A DNA stretch of 45,929 bases from Actinomycetota bacterium (GCA_005778835.1 SXMG01000075.1:1-45929); one strand, 5' to 3'. Counted from the stretch's first letter, positions 8,289 through 17,158 are shown. A program made the numbers and translations. Notes: generated by a model from the sequence alone, not told the origin.

Positions 8289-8819
8289 CTACAGCGACTG
8301 GTTGGTGGCGTCGAGAAGCCCCGACACGAGGATGAAGCCGACGAAGACGATGATGAACACCGCGATGACGCTCACGAATGACAGCAGCGCGCCGACGCCG
8401 ATGATCGTGCCCGTGCGATTGCCCGGCTGCATGCGGGCGAGGGGACGCACGAGCGCTCGCCAGACGACCATGTGCAGACCGAGCACCAGCAGGGTGGGGC
8501 CCAGGAAGGTCAACAAGAGCACGGCGAACTCCCCGAGCTCACCGAACTCGAAGACGCTGCCTCCGGTGCTGACCTGCACGATGATCGCGGCGAGGCACAG
8601 CACGAATCCCGCGACCGGCAGCACGATCGCGAGCAGGCCGAGCGTGCGTCGCGCGCGCGTGACGGCGGGCGAATCGCCGTCGGTCGCGGGTGCGACCGTC
8701 GGGTCGGCGGCGGGCTCCGCCTCGGCGCTCGCGCCGAAGAGCTGCTCGACCCCGTCGGCGGGGCCGTACGGAGAGGCAGGCTGCGGCGCCGTCTCATCAG
8801 GCGTGCGGTTGTCGGTCAT
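8289..8819 (-). CDS. Small membrane protein of unknown function
   Basis: A 176-residue protein with a hydrophilic, acidic, Ala/Pro-rich N-terminal tail (about 60 residues, predicted cytosolic and disordered) and three or four hydrophobic segments: LLAIVLPVAGFVLCLAAIIV, an amphipathic GELGEFAVLLLTFLGPTLLVLGL, and IIGVGALLSFVSVIAVFIIVFVGFILV. The layout is like DUF4190-type or similar small actinobacterial membrane proteins, but I do not recognise the family. The frame could open further upstream (8882), but ATG 8819 has a TACTGT hexamer 6 nt before it and avoids overlap with thiL. It is divergent from thiL, with 45 nt between starts. Confidence 0.75.
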   Translation of the reverse strand: MTDNRTPDETAPQPASPYGPADGVEQLFGASAEAEPAADPTVAPATDGDSPAVTRARRTLGLLAIVLPVAGFVLCLAAIIVQVSTGGSVFEFGELGEFAVLLLTFLGPTLLVLGLHMVVWRALVRPLARMQPGNRTGTIIGVGALLSFVSVIAVFIIVFVGFILVSGLLDATNQSL

Positions 8820-8825
8820 GGCACG

Positions 8826-8831
8826 ACAGTA
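8826..8831 (-). promoter_or_regulatory. -10-like TACTGT before the 8289-8819 membrane gene
   Basis: On the reverse strand TACTGT ends 6 nt before ATG 8819. It faces the thiL hexamer at 8853-8858, so two leaderless promoters lie back to back within about 45 nt. Confidence 0.4.
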
Positions 8832-8852
8832 CTGGCGCAGCGCTCGCCGGAC

Positions 8853-8858
8853 TAGCGT
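8853..8858 (+). promoter_or_regulatory. -10-like TAGCGT before thiL
   Basis: TAGCGT ends 6 nt before the GTG start of thiL at 8865, the same arrangement as at recG, coaD and others in this window. Confidence 0.5.
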
Positions 8859-8864
8859 TGAGGG

Positions 8865-9923
8865 GTGACCAGCGCCTCGCATTCGCAGCCCGACACCCTG
8901 GGTTCGGTCGGCGAGCTCGCGGCGCTCTCACGCATCATCCCGCTGCTGCCCGAGAGCGAGTCGACGCTGCTCGGCCCGGGCGACGACGCTGCCGTGCTCG
9001 CGGCGCCCGACCGCCGCGTCGTCATCACGACCGACATGATGATCCACGGCCCCGACTTCCGCACCGCGTGGTCGACGATGCACGACCTCGGATTCAAGGC
9101 CGCGGCCACGAACCTCAGCGACGTCGCGGCGATGGGCGCGCGGCCCACGGCCCTCGTCGTGGCGCTCGCGGCCCCCGCCGAGACCGCCGTCGCCGACCTC
9201 GAGCAGTTCGCCGTGGGAATGCGCGATGCGTGCGAAGCACTGGCGCCGGGCTGCGGCGTCATCGGGGGCGACCTCAGCGTCTCGTCGGCACTGACCATCG
9301 CCGTCACGGCGTTCGGCGACCTCGACGACCGCGAGCCCGTGACGCGCTCGGGCGCTCGGCCGGGCGACGTGATCGCGGTCTCCGGCCCGCTCGGGCTCGC
9401 GGCCGAGGGGCTCGGTCTGCTGTTCGAGCGCGGGGTCGATGCAACGGGGGCTCCGGATGCTGATGCCGCGGCTCGACTGCGCGCCGAGCATCCCGTGCCG
9501 CTCGCCGCCCAGCTCACGCCGCACCCGCCGATCGCGGACGGCGTCGCCGCCGCGCTCGGCGGAGCCTCCGCCATGCTCGACCTCAGCGACGGCCTCGCGC
9601 TCGATGCGCGCCGCCTCGCCCGTGCGAGCGGCGTGTCGCTCGACCTCTCGAGCGAGCAGGTGCGCGAGGTCGCGCTCGCGCACGGCCTCGACCCGGCCGC
9701 GCCGATGGCTATCGCTCTCACGGGGGGAGAGGATCACTCGCTGCTGGCGACCTTCCCGCCCGATGTCGCGCCGCCGCTCGACGCTCTCCCAGGAGGGTTT
9801 CGGGTCATCGGCCGCGTTGTCGAGTCTGACCGGCACGGCCCCGCGGTGCTCGTCGACGGCCGCCCGTTCGACGAGCGCGGCGGATGGGACCCGTTCGCGG
9901 AGTGGAGCGGGCAAGCCGGTTAG
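8865..9923 (+). CDS. thiL: ThiL, thiamine-monophosphate kinase
   Basis: ThiL phosphorylates thiamine monophosphate to the active cofactor thiamine diphosphate. The 352-residue protein has the AIR-synthase-fold signatures LGPGDDAAVL, TTDMMIHGPDFRTAWSTMHDLGFKAAATNLSDVAAMGARP with metal- and substrate-binding Asp residues, GGDLS, SGPLGLAAEGL and MLDLSDGLALDARRLA, then TGGEDHSLLATFP. GTG 8865 is chosen from the promoter hexamer and from family length. It is convergent with rsmD (15 nt between stops). The thiL-recG neighbourhood is the same as in mycobacteria. Confidence 0.96.
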   Translation: MTSASHSQPDTLGSVGELAALSRIIPLLPESESTLLGPGDDAAVLAAPDRRVVITTDMMIHGPDFRTAWSTMHDLGFKAAATNLSDVAAMGARPTALVVALAAPAETAVADLEQFAVGMRDACEALAPGCGVIGGDLSVSSALTIAVTAFGDLDDREPVTRSGARPGDVIAVSGPLGLAAEGLGLLFERGVDATGAPDADAAARLRAEHPVPLAAQLTPHPPIADGVAAALGGASAMLDLSDGLALDARRLARASGVSLDLSSEQVREVALAHGLDPAAPMAIALTGGEDHSLLATFPPDVAPPLDALPGGFRVIGRVVESDRHGPAVLVDGRPFDERGGWDPFAEWSGQAG

Positions 9924-9938
9924 CGCCCGAGCTGACCC

Positions 9939-10550
9939 TCAATCAGTGGGTTCTGGAATCAGCCAGTAGATCGCCGTCTCCCCGTAGCGCGACACCTTGT
10001 CGAGCGCGAGCCCCGCGGGCCAGGCGGGCACCGGGGTTCGTGACGAGCGCTCGAGGGCGACCACCGCATCCGGAGCCAATCGCGGCACGAGACCCTCGAG
10101 CACGTGGTCGAGCTCGAGCCCACCCACCTCGTAGGGCGGGTCGATGAAGACGAGGTCGAACTCGTCGAGCGCCGACGACAGGTACGAGGTGGCGGGCTTG
10201 CCGATGATGCGGATGCTCGGCCGGTCGCCGCGCCCCGCCCGACCGCTCGGTGCTGTCTGATTCGCCCGCCCTGCACGGGCGGCGACAAGCGCGGCATTGG
10301 CCTTGCACACCTGCACCGCCGCGTACGACTTCTCGACGAGCACGGCCGAGGCGGCGCCGCGGCTGATCGCTTCGAGCGCGAGGGCTCCCGAACCGGCGTA
10401 GAGGTCGAGCACGCGCGCCCCGACGATGACGTCGCGGGCCTCGAGCGCGCTGAACAGGGCCTCGCGCACGCGGTCGCTCGTGGGCCGCGTGCCCGCACTG
10501 GGCACCTTGAGCGTCAGCGAGCCCGCGAACCCGGAGATGATGCGTGTCAC
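9939..10550 (-). CDS. rsmD: RsmD, 16S rRNA (guanine966-N2)-methyltransferase
   Basis: RsmD methylates G966 of 16S rRNA on the assembling 30S subunit, using S-adenosylmethionine. The 203-residue product starts VTRIISGFAGSLTL, the typical RsmD N-terminus, with TRPTSDRVREALFSAL, the SAM motif LDLYAGSGALALEAISRGA and the catalytic DPPY motif (VFIDPPYEVGG). The frame is open to 10598, but GTG 10550 has a TAGCGT hexamer 7 nt upstream and matches the family N-terminus. An insert of about 12 residues rich in Arg, Gly and Ala (RAGRANQTAPSGRAGRG) between the SAM motif and DPPY looks like a loop extension. It is divergent from recG. Confidence 0.93.
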   Translation of the reverse strand: MTRIISGFAGSLTLKVPSAGTRPTSDRVREALFSALEARDVIVGARVLDLYAGSGALALEAISRGAASAVLVEKSYAAVQVCKANAALVAARAGRANQTAPSGRAGRGDRPSIRIIGKPATSYLSSALDEFDLVFIDPPYEVGGLELDHVLEGLVPRLAPDAVVALERSSRTPVPAWPAGLALDKVSRYGETAIYWLIPEPTD

Positions 10551-10557
10551 GCCTTCC

Positions 10558-10563
10558 ACGCTA
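10558..10563 (-). promoter_or_regulatory. -10-like TAGCGT before rsmD
   Basis: Reverse-strand TAGCGT, 7 nt before GTG 10550, supports the shorter RsmD start. Confidence 0.45.
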
Positions 10564-10617
10564 CTGCGCCGTGATGCGGCGCACGCGCCGCGGCGCAAGA
10601 CCGTCGGGCGGCGCGAG

Positions 10618-10623
10618 TAGCGT
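10618..10623 (+). promoter_or_regulatory. -10-like TAGCGT before recG
   Basis: TAGCGT ends 7 nt before GTG 10631 and fixes the RecG start among several in-frame candidates. Confidence 0.5.
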
Positions 10624-10630
10624 TGAAGCT

Positions 10631-12841
10631 GTGAACACCGGTCCGCTCGACGCGAAGCTCAGCAGCGCGGTGGGCGACCGCAGCGCGAACTCGCTGAAGA
10701 AGGCGTTCGGGATGCTCACCGTGGGTGATCTGCTCACCCACTATCCGCGGCGCTACGCCCGGCGCGGCGAGCTCACCGCGCTGAGCGAATTGCGCGTCGA
10801 CGAGTCGGTGACGATCGTCGCCGAGGTCATCGAGGTCGTCGAGCGGTCGATGAAGCAGCGCAAGGGCAGCATTCTCGAAGTGCGCATCACCGATGGCAAG
10901 GGCATTCTCGTGCTGACGTTCTTCAATCAGGCGTGGCGCAAGAACGATCTGAAGCCCGGGGTGCGGGGCATCTTCGCCGGCAAGGTCGGCGAGTACCGCG
11001 GTACGCGACAGCTGGCGCACCCCGACTACGAGCTCTTCGAGGCGGGCGATGAGCGCGACTCGGGGCCCGAGGCGAAGAAATGGGCGATGATGCCCATTCC
11101 GATCTACCCGGCCACGTCGACGGTCGCCAGCTGGCAGATCGCCAAGGCGCTCGGGGTCGTGCTCGACACGCTGCCGGTGCTCGACGACCCGGTGCCGGCC
11201 GAGGTGCGCGCGGCTTTGCGGTCGCCCGATGACGAGACCCCCGAGCTGCTCGACCTCACGACGGCGTACCAGTACATCCATCGGCCCGAGAACGACGGCC
11301 AGTGGCGCCGCGCGCGCGACACCCTGCGCTTTCACGAGGCCTTCGTGCTGCAGGCCGCCCTGCTGCAGCGGCGCGCGGCCCTGCGCGAACAGCCCGCGAC
11401 GCCGCGCACGCCCGGTGCTGAGCTCGCGAGCTTCGACGCCGAGCTGCCCTTCACGCTGACCGATGACCAGGTGCTCGTCGGCGATGAGATCGCGCGCGAC
11501 CTGGCCGCTGACGCGCCCATGAACCGGCTCGTGCAGGGCGAGGTCGGCTCGGGCAAGACCCTCGTCGCGGTGCGCGCCATGCTCGCGGTGGCCGAGAGCG
11601 GCGGCCAGAGCGCCCTGCTCGCTCCGACCGAAGTGCTCGCCGCCCAGCATCTGCGCAGCATCGTGCACACCCTCGGCCCCGATCGCGCGGCCCGCCTCAG
11701 GCCCGTTCTGCTCACGGGGCAGCTGCCGATGGCCGAGCGGCGCAAGGCGCTGCTGGCGATCGCGAGCGGAGCATCCCGCATCGTCATCGGCACCCACGCC
11801 CTGCTCGGCGACCAGGTGCAGTTCGCCGACCTCGGCCTCGTCGTTGTCGACGAACAGCACCGTTTCGGCGTTGAGCAGCGCGAGAGCCTGCGCCGCAAGG
11901 GGGCTCGGCCGCCGCACGTGCTCGTGCTCACGGCGACGCCGATTCCGCGCACGGTCGCGATGACGGTCTTCGGCGACCTCGACATCTCGACGATCGCGAT
12001 GCTGCCCTCAGGCCGCACGCCCATCGTGAGCCACGTCGTGCCGCTCGCCGACAAGCCCGGCTGGTGGAACCGCGTCTGGGAACGCCTCGGCGAAGAGCTC
12101 GAGCAGGGGCGCCAAGGCTTCGTCGTCGTGCCAGCGATCGACCCCGCGACGCGTGAAGACGACCCCGATGCTCTGGCCGACGATCCGACCGACGGCTCCG
12201 CCGACGACGTGGATGCGGTGGCCCGCCCGCCCGCGACCGTCGCCGAGCTGACGCCTCTGCTGCAATCGCACCCCGCGCTCGCGGGGCGCCGAGTCGAGCC
12301 GTTGCACGGCCGCATGGCGACCGACGAGAAAGACGCGACGATGCAGGCCTTCGCGCGCGGCGAGATCGACGTGCTCGTCGCGACGACCGTCATCGAGGTC
12401 GGCGTCGACGTGCCGAACGCGTCGACCATGGTCGTCGTCGACGCCGATCGGTTCGGCGTGAGCCAGTTGCACCAGGTGCGCGGCCGCGTGGGGCGCGGCG
12501 GCGTGCCCGGGCTGTGCCTCTTCGTGACCGCCGCGGTGCCCGAGAGTCTGGCGCGCGAGCGCGTCGAGGCTGTCGCGGCGACGCTCGACGGCTTCGAACT
12601 CGCGCAGATCGACCTCGAGCTGCGGCGCGAGGGCGACGTGCTCGGGGCCACCCAGAGCGGCGGACGCTCGAGCCTGAAGCTGCTGCGAGTCGCGACCGAC
12701 GGCGACCTCATTCTCGCGGCTCGCGAGGCCGCCGCCGGGGTGCTCGAGGGCGATGCGGCACTGAGCGGGCATCCGGCGCTCAAGGCCGCGCTCGATCGCC
12801 GCCTCGACGACTCGTCCCGCGAGTTCTTGGCGAAGAACTAG
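10631..12841 (+). CDS. recG: RecG, ATP-dependent DNA helicase
   Basis: RecG remodels stalled replication forks and branch-migrates Holliday junctions. The 736-residue protein has the N-terminal wedge/OB domain (SVTIVAEVIEVVERSMKQR region), Walker A QGEVGSGKTLVAV, motif II VVVDEQHRFGVEQR (DEQH), motif III LTATPIPRT, the RecG-typical MTVFGDLDISTI, and C-terminal helicase motifs ATTVIEVGVDVPNAS and QLHQVRGRVGRG. There is an acidic linker of about 30 residues (ATREDDPDALADDPTDGSADD region) inserted between the helicase lobes, longer than in enterobacteria. Upstream in-frame ATGs (from 10544) overlap rsmD and are unlikely starts. Confidence 0.96.
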   Translation: MNTGPLDAKLSSAVGDRSANSLKKAFGMLTVGDLLTHYPRRYARRGELTALSELRVDESVTIVAEVIEVVERSMKQRKGSILEVRITDGKGILVLTFFNQAWRKNDLKPGVRGIFAGKVGEYRGTRQLAHPDYELFEAGDERDSGPEAKKWAMMPIPIYPATSTVASWQIAKALGVVLDTLPVLDDPVPAEVRAALRSPDDETPELLDLTTAYQYIHRPENDGQWRRARDTLRFHEAFVLQAALLQRRAALREQPATPRTPGAELASFDAELPFTLTDDQVLVGDEIARDLAADAPMNRLVQGEVGSGKTLVAVRAMLAVAESGGQSALLAPTEVLAAQHLRSIVHTLGPDRAARLRPVLLTGQLPMAERRKALLAIASGASRIVIGTHALLGDQVQFADLGLVVVDEQHRFGVEQRESLRRKGARPPHVLVLTATPIPRTVAMTVFGDLDISTIAMLPSGRTPIVSHVVPLADKPGWWNRVWERLGEELEQGRQGFVVVPAIDPATREDDPDALADDPTDGSADDVDAVARPPATVAELTPLLQSHPALAGRRVEPLHGRMATDEKDATMQAFARGEIDVLVATTVIEVGVDVPNASTMVVVDADRFGVSQLHQVRGRVGRGGVPGLCLFVTAAVPESLARERVEAVAATLDGFELAQIDLELRREGDVLGATQSGGRSSLKLLRVATDGDLILAAREAAAGVLEGDAALSGHPALKAALDRRLDDSSREFLAKN

Positions 12842-12888
12842 CGTGCCGACGATTTCGCAGCGAGACGCGCGAGAGAGAAGATAGGCCT

Positions 12889-13620
12889 GTGAGGGTCATC
12901 TCGTACAACCTGCGCAAGCACGCCGCACGTGGCGAGCTCGAGAAGCTCGTCGAGACCCACTCGCCCAACCTGCTGTGCCTGCAAGAGGTCGACACCGAAG
13001 ACCTGCCCCGTGAGCTCGGCCCGCTGCATCTCGCCGACGCGACCAAGCTGAACCGGCTCGGTCTGGCGATCTTCTACAACCGCGAGCGCTTCGAGGCGTT
13101 GAGCACCAAAGCCTTCGCCTTGAAGCGCTCGCTGCACGATGTCATCGCCAAGCCGGCCCACGAGCGGCTGCTGGGCAGTCACCTGATCGATCGCGTGCAC
13201 GATCGCGAGCTGGTGGTCGGCTGCTTCCACGCGGCACCGCTCACGGCGCTCAACTCGCTGCGCCGCACGCAGATCCGCGCCGCGCACGTCGCGCTCGACA
13301 GCTTCGGGCCGACACTGCCGACGCTCATGGTCGGCGACTTCAACTACCCGATCTTCAAAGACCACCTCTCGACGAGCGTGCAAGAGACGGGCCACGAGGT
13401 CACGCTGAGCGATTCGCGCACCTACACGCGCTACAAGTTCTTCCGCGGCCACTTCGACTTCGCCACCTCGATCGGTCTCGACATCACGAGGGTCACGACG
13501 CTGCCGCAGGGCGAGTCAGACCATCTACCGATTCTGGTGACGGCGAACTACTCTGACACCGACCGCACCGACACGGGCTCCATCGAGACACTGACCCCCG
13601 ACGACGAAACCTCCGTGTGA
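12889..13620 (+). CDS. Endonuclease/exonuclease/phosphatase family protein
   Basis: A 243-residue metal-dependent phosphodiesterase-fold protein (EEP superfamily, related to exonuclease III and DNase I). Motifs seen are VISYNLRKH at the N-terminus, LCLQEVD with the metal-binding Glu, VGDFNYP with the catalytic Asp-Asn, and GESDHLPIL with the Asp-His pair at the C-terminus. There is no signal peptide, so a cytosolic nuclease or phosphatase is likely. GTG 12889 has a purine-rich GAGAGAGAAG 8 nt upstream. It lies between recG and coaD, 47 nt after recG, possibly co-transcribed with it. The true substrate cannot be told from the sequence. Confidence 0.87.
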   Translation: MRVISYNLRKHAARGELEKLVETHSPNLLCLQEVDTEDLPRELGPLHLADATKLNRLGLAIFYNRERFEALSTKAFALKRSLHDVIAKPAHERLLGSHLIDRVHDRELVVGCFHAAPLTALNSLRRTQIRAAHVALDSFGPTLPTLMVGDFNYPIFKDHLSTSVQETGHEVTLSDSRTYTRYKFFRGHFDFATSIGLDITRVTTLPQGESDHLPILVTANYSDTDRTDTGSIETLTPDDETSV

Positions 13621-13631
13621 TCTGCGCTCGC

Positions 13632-13637
13632 TAGGGT
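13632..13637 (+). promoter_or_regulatory. -10-like TAGGGT before coaD
   Basis: TAGGGT ends 6 nt before ATG 13644. Confidence 0.5.
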
Positions 13638-13643
13638 GGGGGC

Positions 13644-14135
13644 ATGAGCACCATTGCTGTTGTTCCCGGGTCGTTCGACCCCGTCACCCTCGGCCACCTC
13701 GACGTGATCGAGCGGGCGGCCGGCATCTTCGACGAAGTGCACGTCGTCGTCGTGCACAACCCGGCGAAAGAGGCGATGCTGCCGATCGCGCAGCGCGTCT
13801 CGCTCATCGAGCAGGCGGTCGCCGATCGAGCACTGCCCGACAGCATCCTGGTGACGAGTTGGAGCGTCGGGCTGCTCGTCGACTACTGCTCTGACGTGGG
13901 AGCGAGCGTGCTCGTGAAGGGCGTGCGCAGCCAGGTCGACGTCGCGTACGAGACGCCGATGGCGATCGTGAACCGCAACCTCGCGGGGGTCGAGACCATC
14001 TTCATGCTGCCCGACCCCGCGCACGCTCACGTCTCGAGCTCTCTCGTGCGGCAGGTCTCGGCGCTCGGCGGCGATGTGGCGCCCTACGTGCCGCGCGCTG
14101 TGGCCGAGTACCTCGATACGGTCGACCGAGACTAA
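13644..14135 (+). CDS. coaD: CoaD, phosphopantetheine adenylyltransferase
   Basis: CoaD transfers AMP from ATP to 4'-phosphopantetheine, the penultimate step of coenzyme A synthesis. The 163-residue protein has the nucleotidyltransferase start [17 protein letters not shown] with the TxGH motif, [23 protein letters not shown], and the C-terminal [16 protein letters not shown] that binds ATP phosphates. Length and motif order are normal. The leaderless-type TAGGGT upstream sets ATG 13644. It is convergent with the GAP-family gene, with a short palindrome between the stops. Confidence 0.97.
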   Translation: MSTIAVVPGSFDPVTLGHLDVIERAAGIFDEVHVVVVHNPAKEAMLPIAQRVSLIEQAVADRALPDSILVTSWSVGLLVDYCSDVGASVLVKGVRSQVDVAYETPMAIVNRNLAGVETIFMLPDPAHAHVSSSLVRQVSALGGDVAPYVPRAVAEYLDTVDRD

Positions 14136-14151
14136 CGTCGAGCCCGATCGG

Positions 14152-14167
14152 CTCAGAGTGCTCTGAG
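14152..14167. terminator. Possible bidirectional terminator between coaD and the GAP-family gene
   Basis: CTCAGAG-TG-CTCTGAG is a perfect 7-bp inverted repeat at the junction of two convergent genes, overlapping the stop codon of the reverse-strand gene. As RNA it would form a 6-bp stem with a 4-nt loop. No T-tract follows, so this is a weak call. Confidence 0.3.
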
Positions 14168-14821
14168 GCCGTTGCCCACGAGCACGACGCCCACGAAGAG
14201 CAAGATGACGCCGAGCATCGCCGAGTTGTGGCGGATCATCCAATCGCGAATGCTCTCGAGCCCGCTGTAGACCCGTTCGCCCGCGATCAGGAAGGCGATG
14301 ATGGGCGCTCCGAGCGAGATCGACGACACCCCGAGGAAGACGCCCAGCACCACCACGGCCTGAGCGCCGACGAGGCCCGCCGTGCTCGCGGCGACACCCG
14401 ACCCGAACGCCAGAATGATGTTCTTCGGCTTCGTCGCGGAGAGTGCGGCGCCGAGTGCGAATGATCGCAGGGCCGAGAGCCCGTCGATGCGCGACATCCA
14501 CCCCGGCAACTCGACATGGTCGTCGGCGCTCGGCCGCCCGCGCCACTGCCGTGCGGCGAAGCCGATGCTCACGCTGCCGAGAACGACGAGCGTAACGGGG
14601 CCGACGATGCTCACCCCGCCCGCCCCGTCGGGCACGAGCTCGGCGAGCAGGTAGCCGGCCACGCCCACGACGGCGATGCCCGAAGCCCACCCGAGAACGA
14701 AGCCGATGCTCGTCGCACGCGGATAGCTCGAGAGCAGCATGACCACGACGGCGACGACGCCGAAGGGGCTGAAGGCGATGGCGATCGCGAGCGGCAGCGT
14801 CTCGCCGATGACGGTCAGCAC
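14153..14821 (-). CDS. GAP/SfLAP-family membrane protein (copy 2)
   Basis: A 222-residue integral membrane protein with about six hydrophobic segments. It carries family features of the actinobacterial GAP (glycopeptidolipid-addressing, Pfam SfLAP) proteins: LAIAIAFSPFGVVAVVVMLLSS at the N-terminus, ELPGWMSRIDGLSALRSFALGAALSATKPKN around the middle and a C-terminal IRDWMIRHNSAMLGVILLFVGVVLVGNGL. Mycobacterial relatives are linked to export of cell-surface lipids; that role is not shown here. GTG 14821 lies 10 nt downstream of the stop of a clear paralogue, so the two form a tandem pair made by duplication. Confidence 0.8.
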   Translation of the reverse strand: MLTVIGETLPLAIAIAFSPFGVVAVVVMLLSSYPRATSIGFVLGWASGIAVVGVAGYLLAELVPDGAGGVSIVGPVTLVVLGSVSIGFAARQWRGRPSADDHVELPGWMSRIDGLSALRSFALGAALSATKPKNIILAFGSGVAASTAGLVGAQAVVVLGVFLGVSSISLGAPIIAFLIAGERVYSGLESIRDWMIRHNSAMLGVILLFVGVVLVGNGLRAL

Positions 14822-14831
14822 GTGCGACCGT

Positions 14832-15506
14832 TCACGCGCCGAGCGTGCTGAGCGCCTTGCCGATGAGCAGCACACCCACGAGCAGCAGAATCACGCCGAC
14901 CACCGCGGAGTTGTGGCGCACCATCCAGTCTCGCAGCCGGTCGAGCGCGCCGCTGATGCGCTCGAGCGCCACCAGCGAGAGCACCACCGGCACCATGATC
15001 GGTATCGATGAGACCACGGCGACGGCCACGAGCACGATCGCTGCCTCGGCGGCGCTGACCATCGTCGCTTCGACGCTCACGCCGAGACTGATGCTCAACA
15101 GCAGGTTCTTGGGCTTGATCCCCCCGAAGAATGCGCCGAGCGTAAAGGCCGAGGGGGTCGAGATGCCTTCGACCTTGGCGATCCACCCCGGCAGTTCGAG
15201 CTCGTCGCCGGGCTTTGGTCGCGCGCGCCACTGCCGCACGGCCAGCACGATCGCCGCGATGCCGAGGAAGAGCAGCAGGTAGGGCGCTGAGATCGACGTG
15301 TCGTCGTCGCTGTGCGGCAGCACCGACGCGAGCAGGAAGGCCAGCGTCGCCACGACGGTGATCGAGACCACGAAACCGATCAAGAAGGCGAAGCTGGCCG
15401 CCCTCGGCTTGCTCGACAGCAGCATGAGCACGACCGAGGCGATGGCGAGCGGGCTCAGGGCGAGTGCGACCGCGAGCGGAAGAACGGTGCCGATGGCATC
15501 GAGCAT
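14832..15506 (-). CDS. GAP/SfLAP-family membrane protein (copy 1)
   Basis: A 224-residue paralogue of the next gene with the same plan: LPLAVALALSPLAIASVVLMLLSS, a hydrophilic loop RQWRARPKPGDELELPGWIAKVEG, GAFFGGIKPKNLLLSISLGV and the C-terminal LRDWMVRHNSAVVGVILLLVGVLLIGKAL. About six membrane segments are predicted. The ATG at 15506 has a strong Shine-Dalgarno (GAGGAGG) upstream, so this is the first gene of a two-gene operon. By analogy to GAP proteins it may act in transport of a lipid or other envelope molecule, probably with the second copy as a hetero-pair. The substrate is unknown. Confidence 0.82.
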   Translation of the reverse strand: MLDAIGTVLPLAVALALSPLAIASVVLMLLSSKPRAASFAFLIGFVVSITVVATLAFLLASVLPHSDDDTSISAPYLLLFLGIAAIVLAVRQWRARPKPGDELELPGWIAKVEGISTPSAFTLGAFFGGIKPKNLLLSISLGVSVEATMVSAAEAAIVLVAVAVVSSIPIMVPVVLSLVALERISGALDRLRDWMVRHNSAVVGVILLLVGVLLIGKALSTLGA

Positions 15507-15598
15507 GGCGGGGCCTCCTCGGGCCGCGGGTGCGATCGCCTGCGCGAACGCGCGAGCACCTCACAGTGAACACCAGTCATGCCCGGGGCACCAGTGGC

Positions 15599-15604
15599 TA
15601 GGGT
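15599..15604 (+). promoter_or_regulatory. -10-like TAGGGT before the DUF4259 gene
   Basis: TAGGGT ends 7 nt before ATG 15612 and decides this start over an upstream in-frame ATG at 15579. Confidence 0.45.
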
Positions 15605-15611
15605 GGCCACC

Positions 15612-16019
15612 ATGGGTGCATGGGGATCAGGTGCGTTCGAGAACGATGCGGCGATGGATGCCGTCGACGAACTCGTCGACGGAACCTTCTCGTTCGACGA
15701 GCTGCGCGAACTCATGGCCTCGGAGTACCTCGAAGAGCCGGGCGGCTCGATCGCCCTCGCTCTGACCGAGGTGGCGCTCACGGCGCTGGGTCGCATCGAC
15801 CCGCCTGCCGCGCTCGACGAGGTCGACATCAGGCTGATCTCGACGCAGTTCGACGACCAGACCTACGACCTCATCCTGACCGCGGCCGAGCGGGCGGTCG
15901 GCTCCGACGGCTCCGAGCTCTACGAGCTGTGGGAAGAAGCGGGCGACGACGACCTGCGCGAATGGCGCACGGCATCCCTCACCTCGATCGAGACGCTGCG
16001 CGCCGCGATCTCGGAATGA
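15612..16019 (+). CDS. DUF4259-family protein
   Basis: A 135-residue acidic cytosolic protein. The N-terminus [21 protein letters not shown] is the hallmark of DUF4259 (usually MGAWGTGPFDND), followed by a helical region with many Asp and Glu residues and ending [26 protein letters not shown]. No enzymatic motif is visible and the family has no assigned function. It is followed after 28 nt by fgd, so co-transcription is possible. Confidence 0.8.
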   Translation: MGAWGSGAFENDAAMDAVDELVDGTFSFDELRELMASEYLEEPGGSIALALTEVALTALGRIDPPAALDEVDIRLISTQFDDQTYDLILTAAERAVGSDGSELYELWEEAGDDDLREWRTASLTSIETLRAAISE

Positions 16020-16047
16020 CCTCGACCACTCAACGGACGGACGCACG

Positions 16048-17073
16048 ATGACGCACCCCCTCACTCTCGGCTACAAGGCCTCGGCCGAGCAGTTCGACCC
16101 GCGCGAGCTCGTCGAGATCGCGGTCGCGGCTGAGGAGCACGGCATGGAGAGCGTCGCCGTGAGCGACCACTTCCAGCCGTGGCGCCACACGGGCGGGCAT
16201 GCTCCGTTCTCGTTGACGTGGATGTCGGCGGTGGGCGAGCGCACGTCGAGCATCCGCATCGGAACCTCGGTCATGACGCCGACCTTCCGCTACAACCCGG
16301 CCGTGCTCGCGCAGGCGTTCGCGTCGATGGGCGTGATGTACCCGGGGCGCATCTTCCTGGGTGTCGGCACGGGCGAGGCGCTCAATGAGATCGCGACCGG
16401 CTTCGCCGGAGCGGGTGAGCAGGAGTGGCCCGAGTTCAAAGAGCGCTTCGCGCGCCTGCGCGAGAGCGTCGACCTCATGCGGCAGCTGTGGAGCGAGGAT
16501 CGCGTCAACTTCCGTGGCGAGTACTACTCGACGCACGACGCCTCGATCTACGACCGGCCCGAGCAGCCCATTCCCGTCTACATCGCCGCCGGCGGGCCGT
16601 TCGTTGCACGCTACGCCGGCCGAGCAGGCGACGGCTTCATCTGCACGTCGGGCAAGGGTGTCGAGCTGTACACCGACGAGCTCATCCCCGCCGTGAGGGA
16701 GGGGGCGGAGAAAGTCGGCCGCGAGTTCGAGCAGATCGACCGCATGATCGAGATCAAGCTCTCGTACGACACCGACCTCGACGCGGCCCTCGAGAACACA
16801 CGGTTCTGGTCGCCGCTGTCGCTCAGCAAGGAGCAGAAGCACGACATCACTGACCCGGTCGAGATGGAGAAGGCGGCGGATGCTCTTCCGATCGATCAGA
16901 TCGCGAAGCGCTGGATCGTCGGCAACGACCCCGACGCCGTCGTCGCCGAGATTGCGAAGTACGTGGAGTACGGCATGAACCACCTCGTGTTCCATGCCCC
17001 GGGCCATGACCAACGGCGCTTCCTCGAGCTGTTCGAGCGCGACCTTGCCCCCCGATTGCGGGGGCTCGCGTAA
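16048..17073 (+). CDS. fgd: Fgd, F420-dependent glucose-6-phosphate dehydrogenase
   Basis: Fgd oxidises glucose-6-phosphate to 6-phosphogluconolactone and reduces F420 to F420H2, the main F420H2 source in mycobacteria. The 341-residue luciferase-like TIM barrel is strikingly close to M. tuberculosis Fgd1 along its whole length: [35 protein letters not shown] (Asp40, His41, Trp45), [12 protein letters not shown] (Glu110), [28 protein letters not shown] and [18 protein letters not shown]. An insertion of a few residues (GEQE) precedes [14 protein letters not shown]. Its presence, with the F420 synthesis genes nearby, shows that the organism should make and use F420. Confidence 0.95.
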   Translation: MTHPLTLGYKASAEQFDPRELVEIAVAAEEHGMESVAVSDHFQPWRHTGGHAPFSLTWMSAVGERTSSIRIGTSVMTPTFRYNPAVLAQAFASMGVMYPGRIFLGVGTGEALNEIATGFAGAGEQEWPEFKERFARLRESVDLMRQLWSEDRVNFRGEYYSTHDASIYDRPEQPIPVYIAAGGPFVARYAGRAGDGFICTSGKGVELYTDELIPAVREGAEKVGREFEQIDRMIEIKLSYDTDLDAALENTRFWSPLSLSKEQKHDITDPVEMEKAADALPIDQIAKRWIVGNDPDAVVAEIAKYVEYGMNHLVFHAPGHDQRRFLELFERDLAPRLRGLA

Positions 17074-17158
17074 CACAAGCGGAATACGCACGGAATCGCG
17101 CAGGAACAGGGCGCCTCTAGCGTCGACTCGAGTCCGCATCCGCGGCAGAGGAGACGTC

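Noticed and set aside
8820-8882. Longer N-terminus (to 8882) for the small membrane protein
   Set aside because: It would overlap the thiL start, and the extra residues have no ribosome-binding site; ATG 8819 has a TACTGT hexamer 6 nt upstream.
10544-10630. RecG starting at ATG 10544
   Set aside because: This start overlaps the rsmD 5' end and adds a basic non-homologous extension; GTG 10631 has the promoter hexamer at the right spacing.
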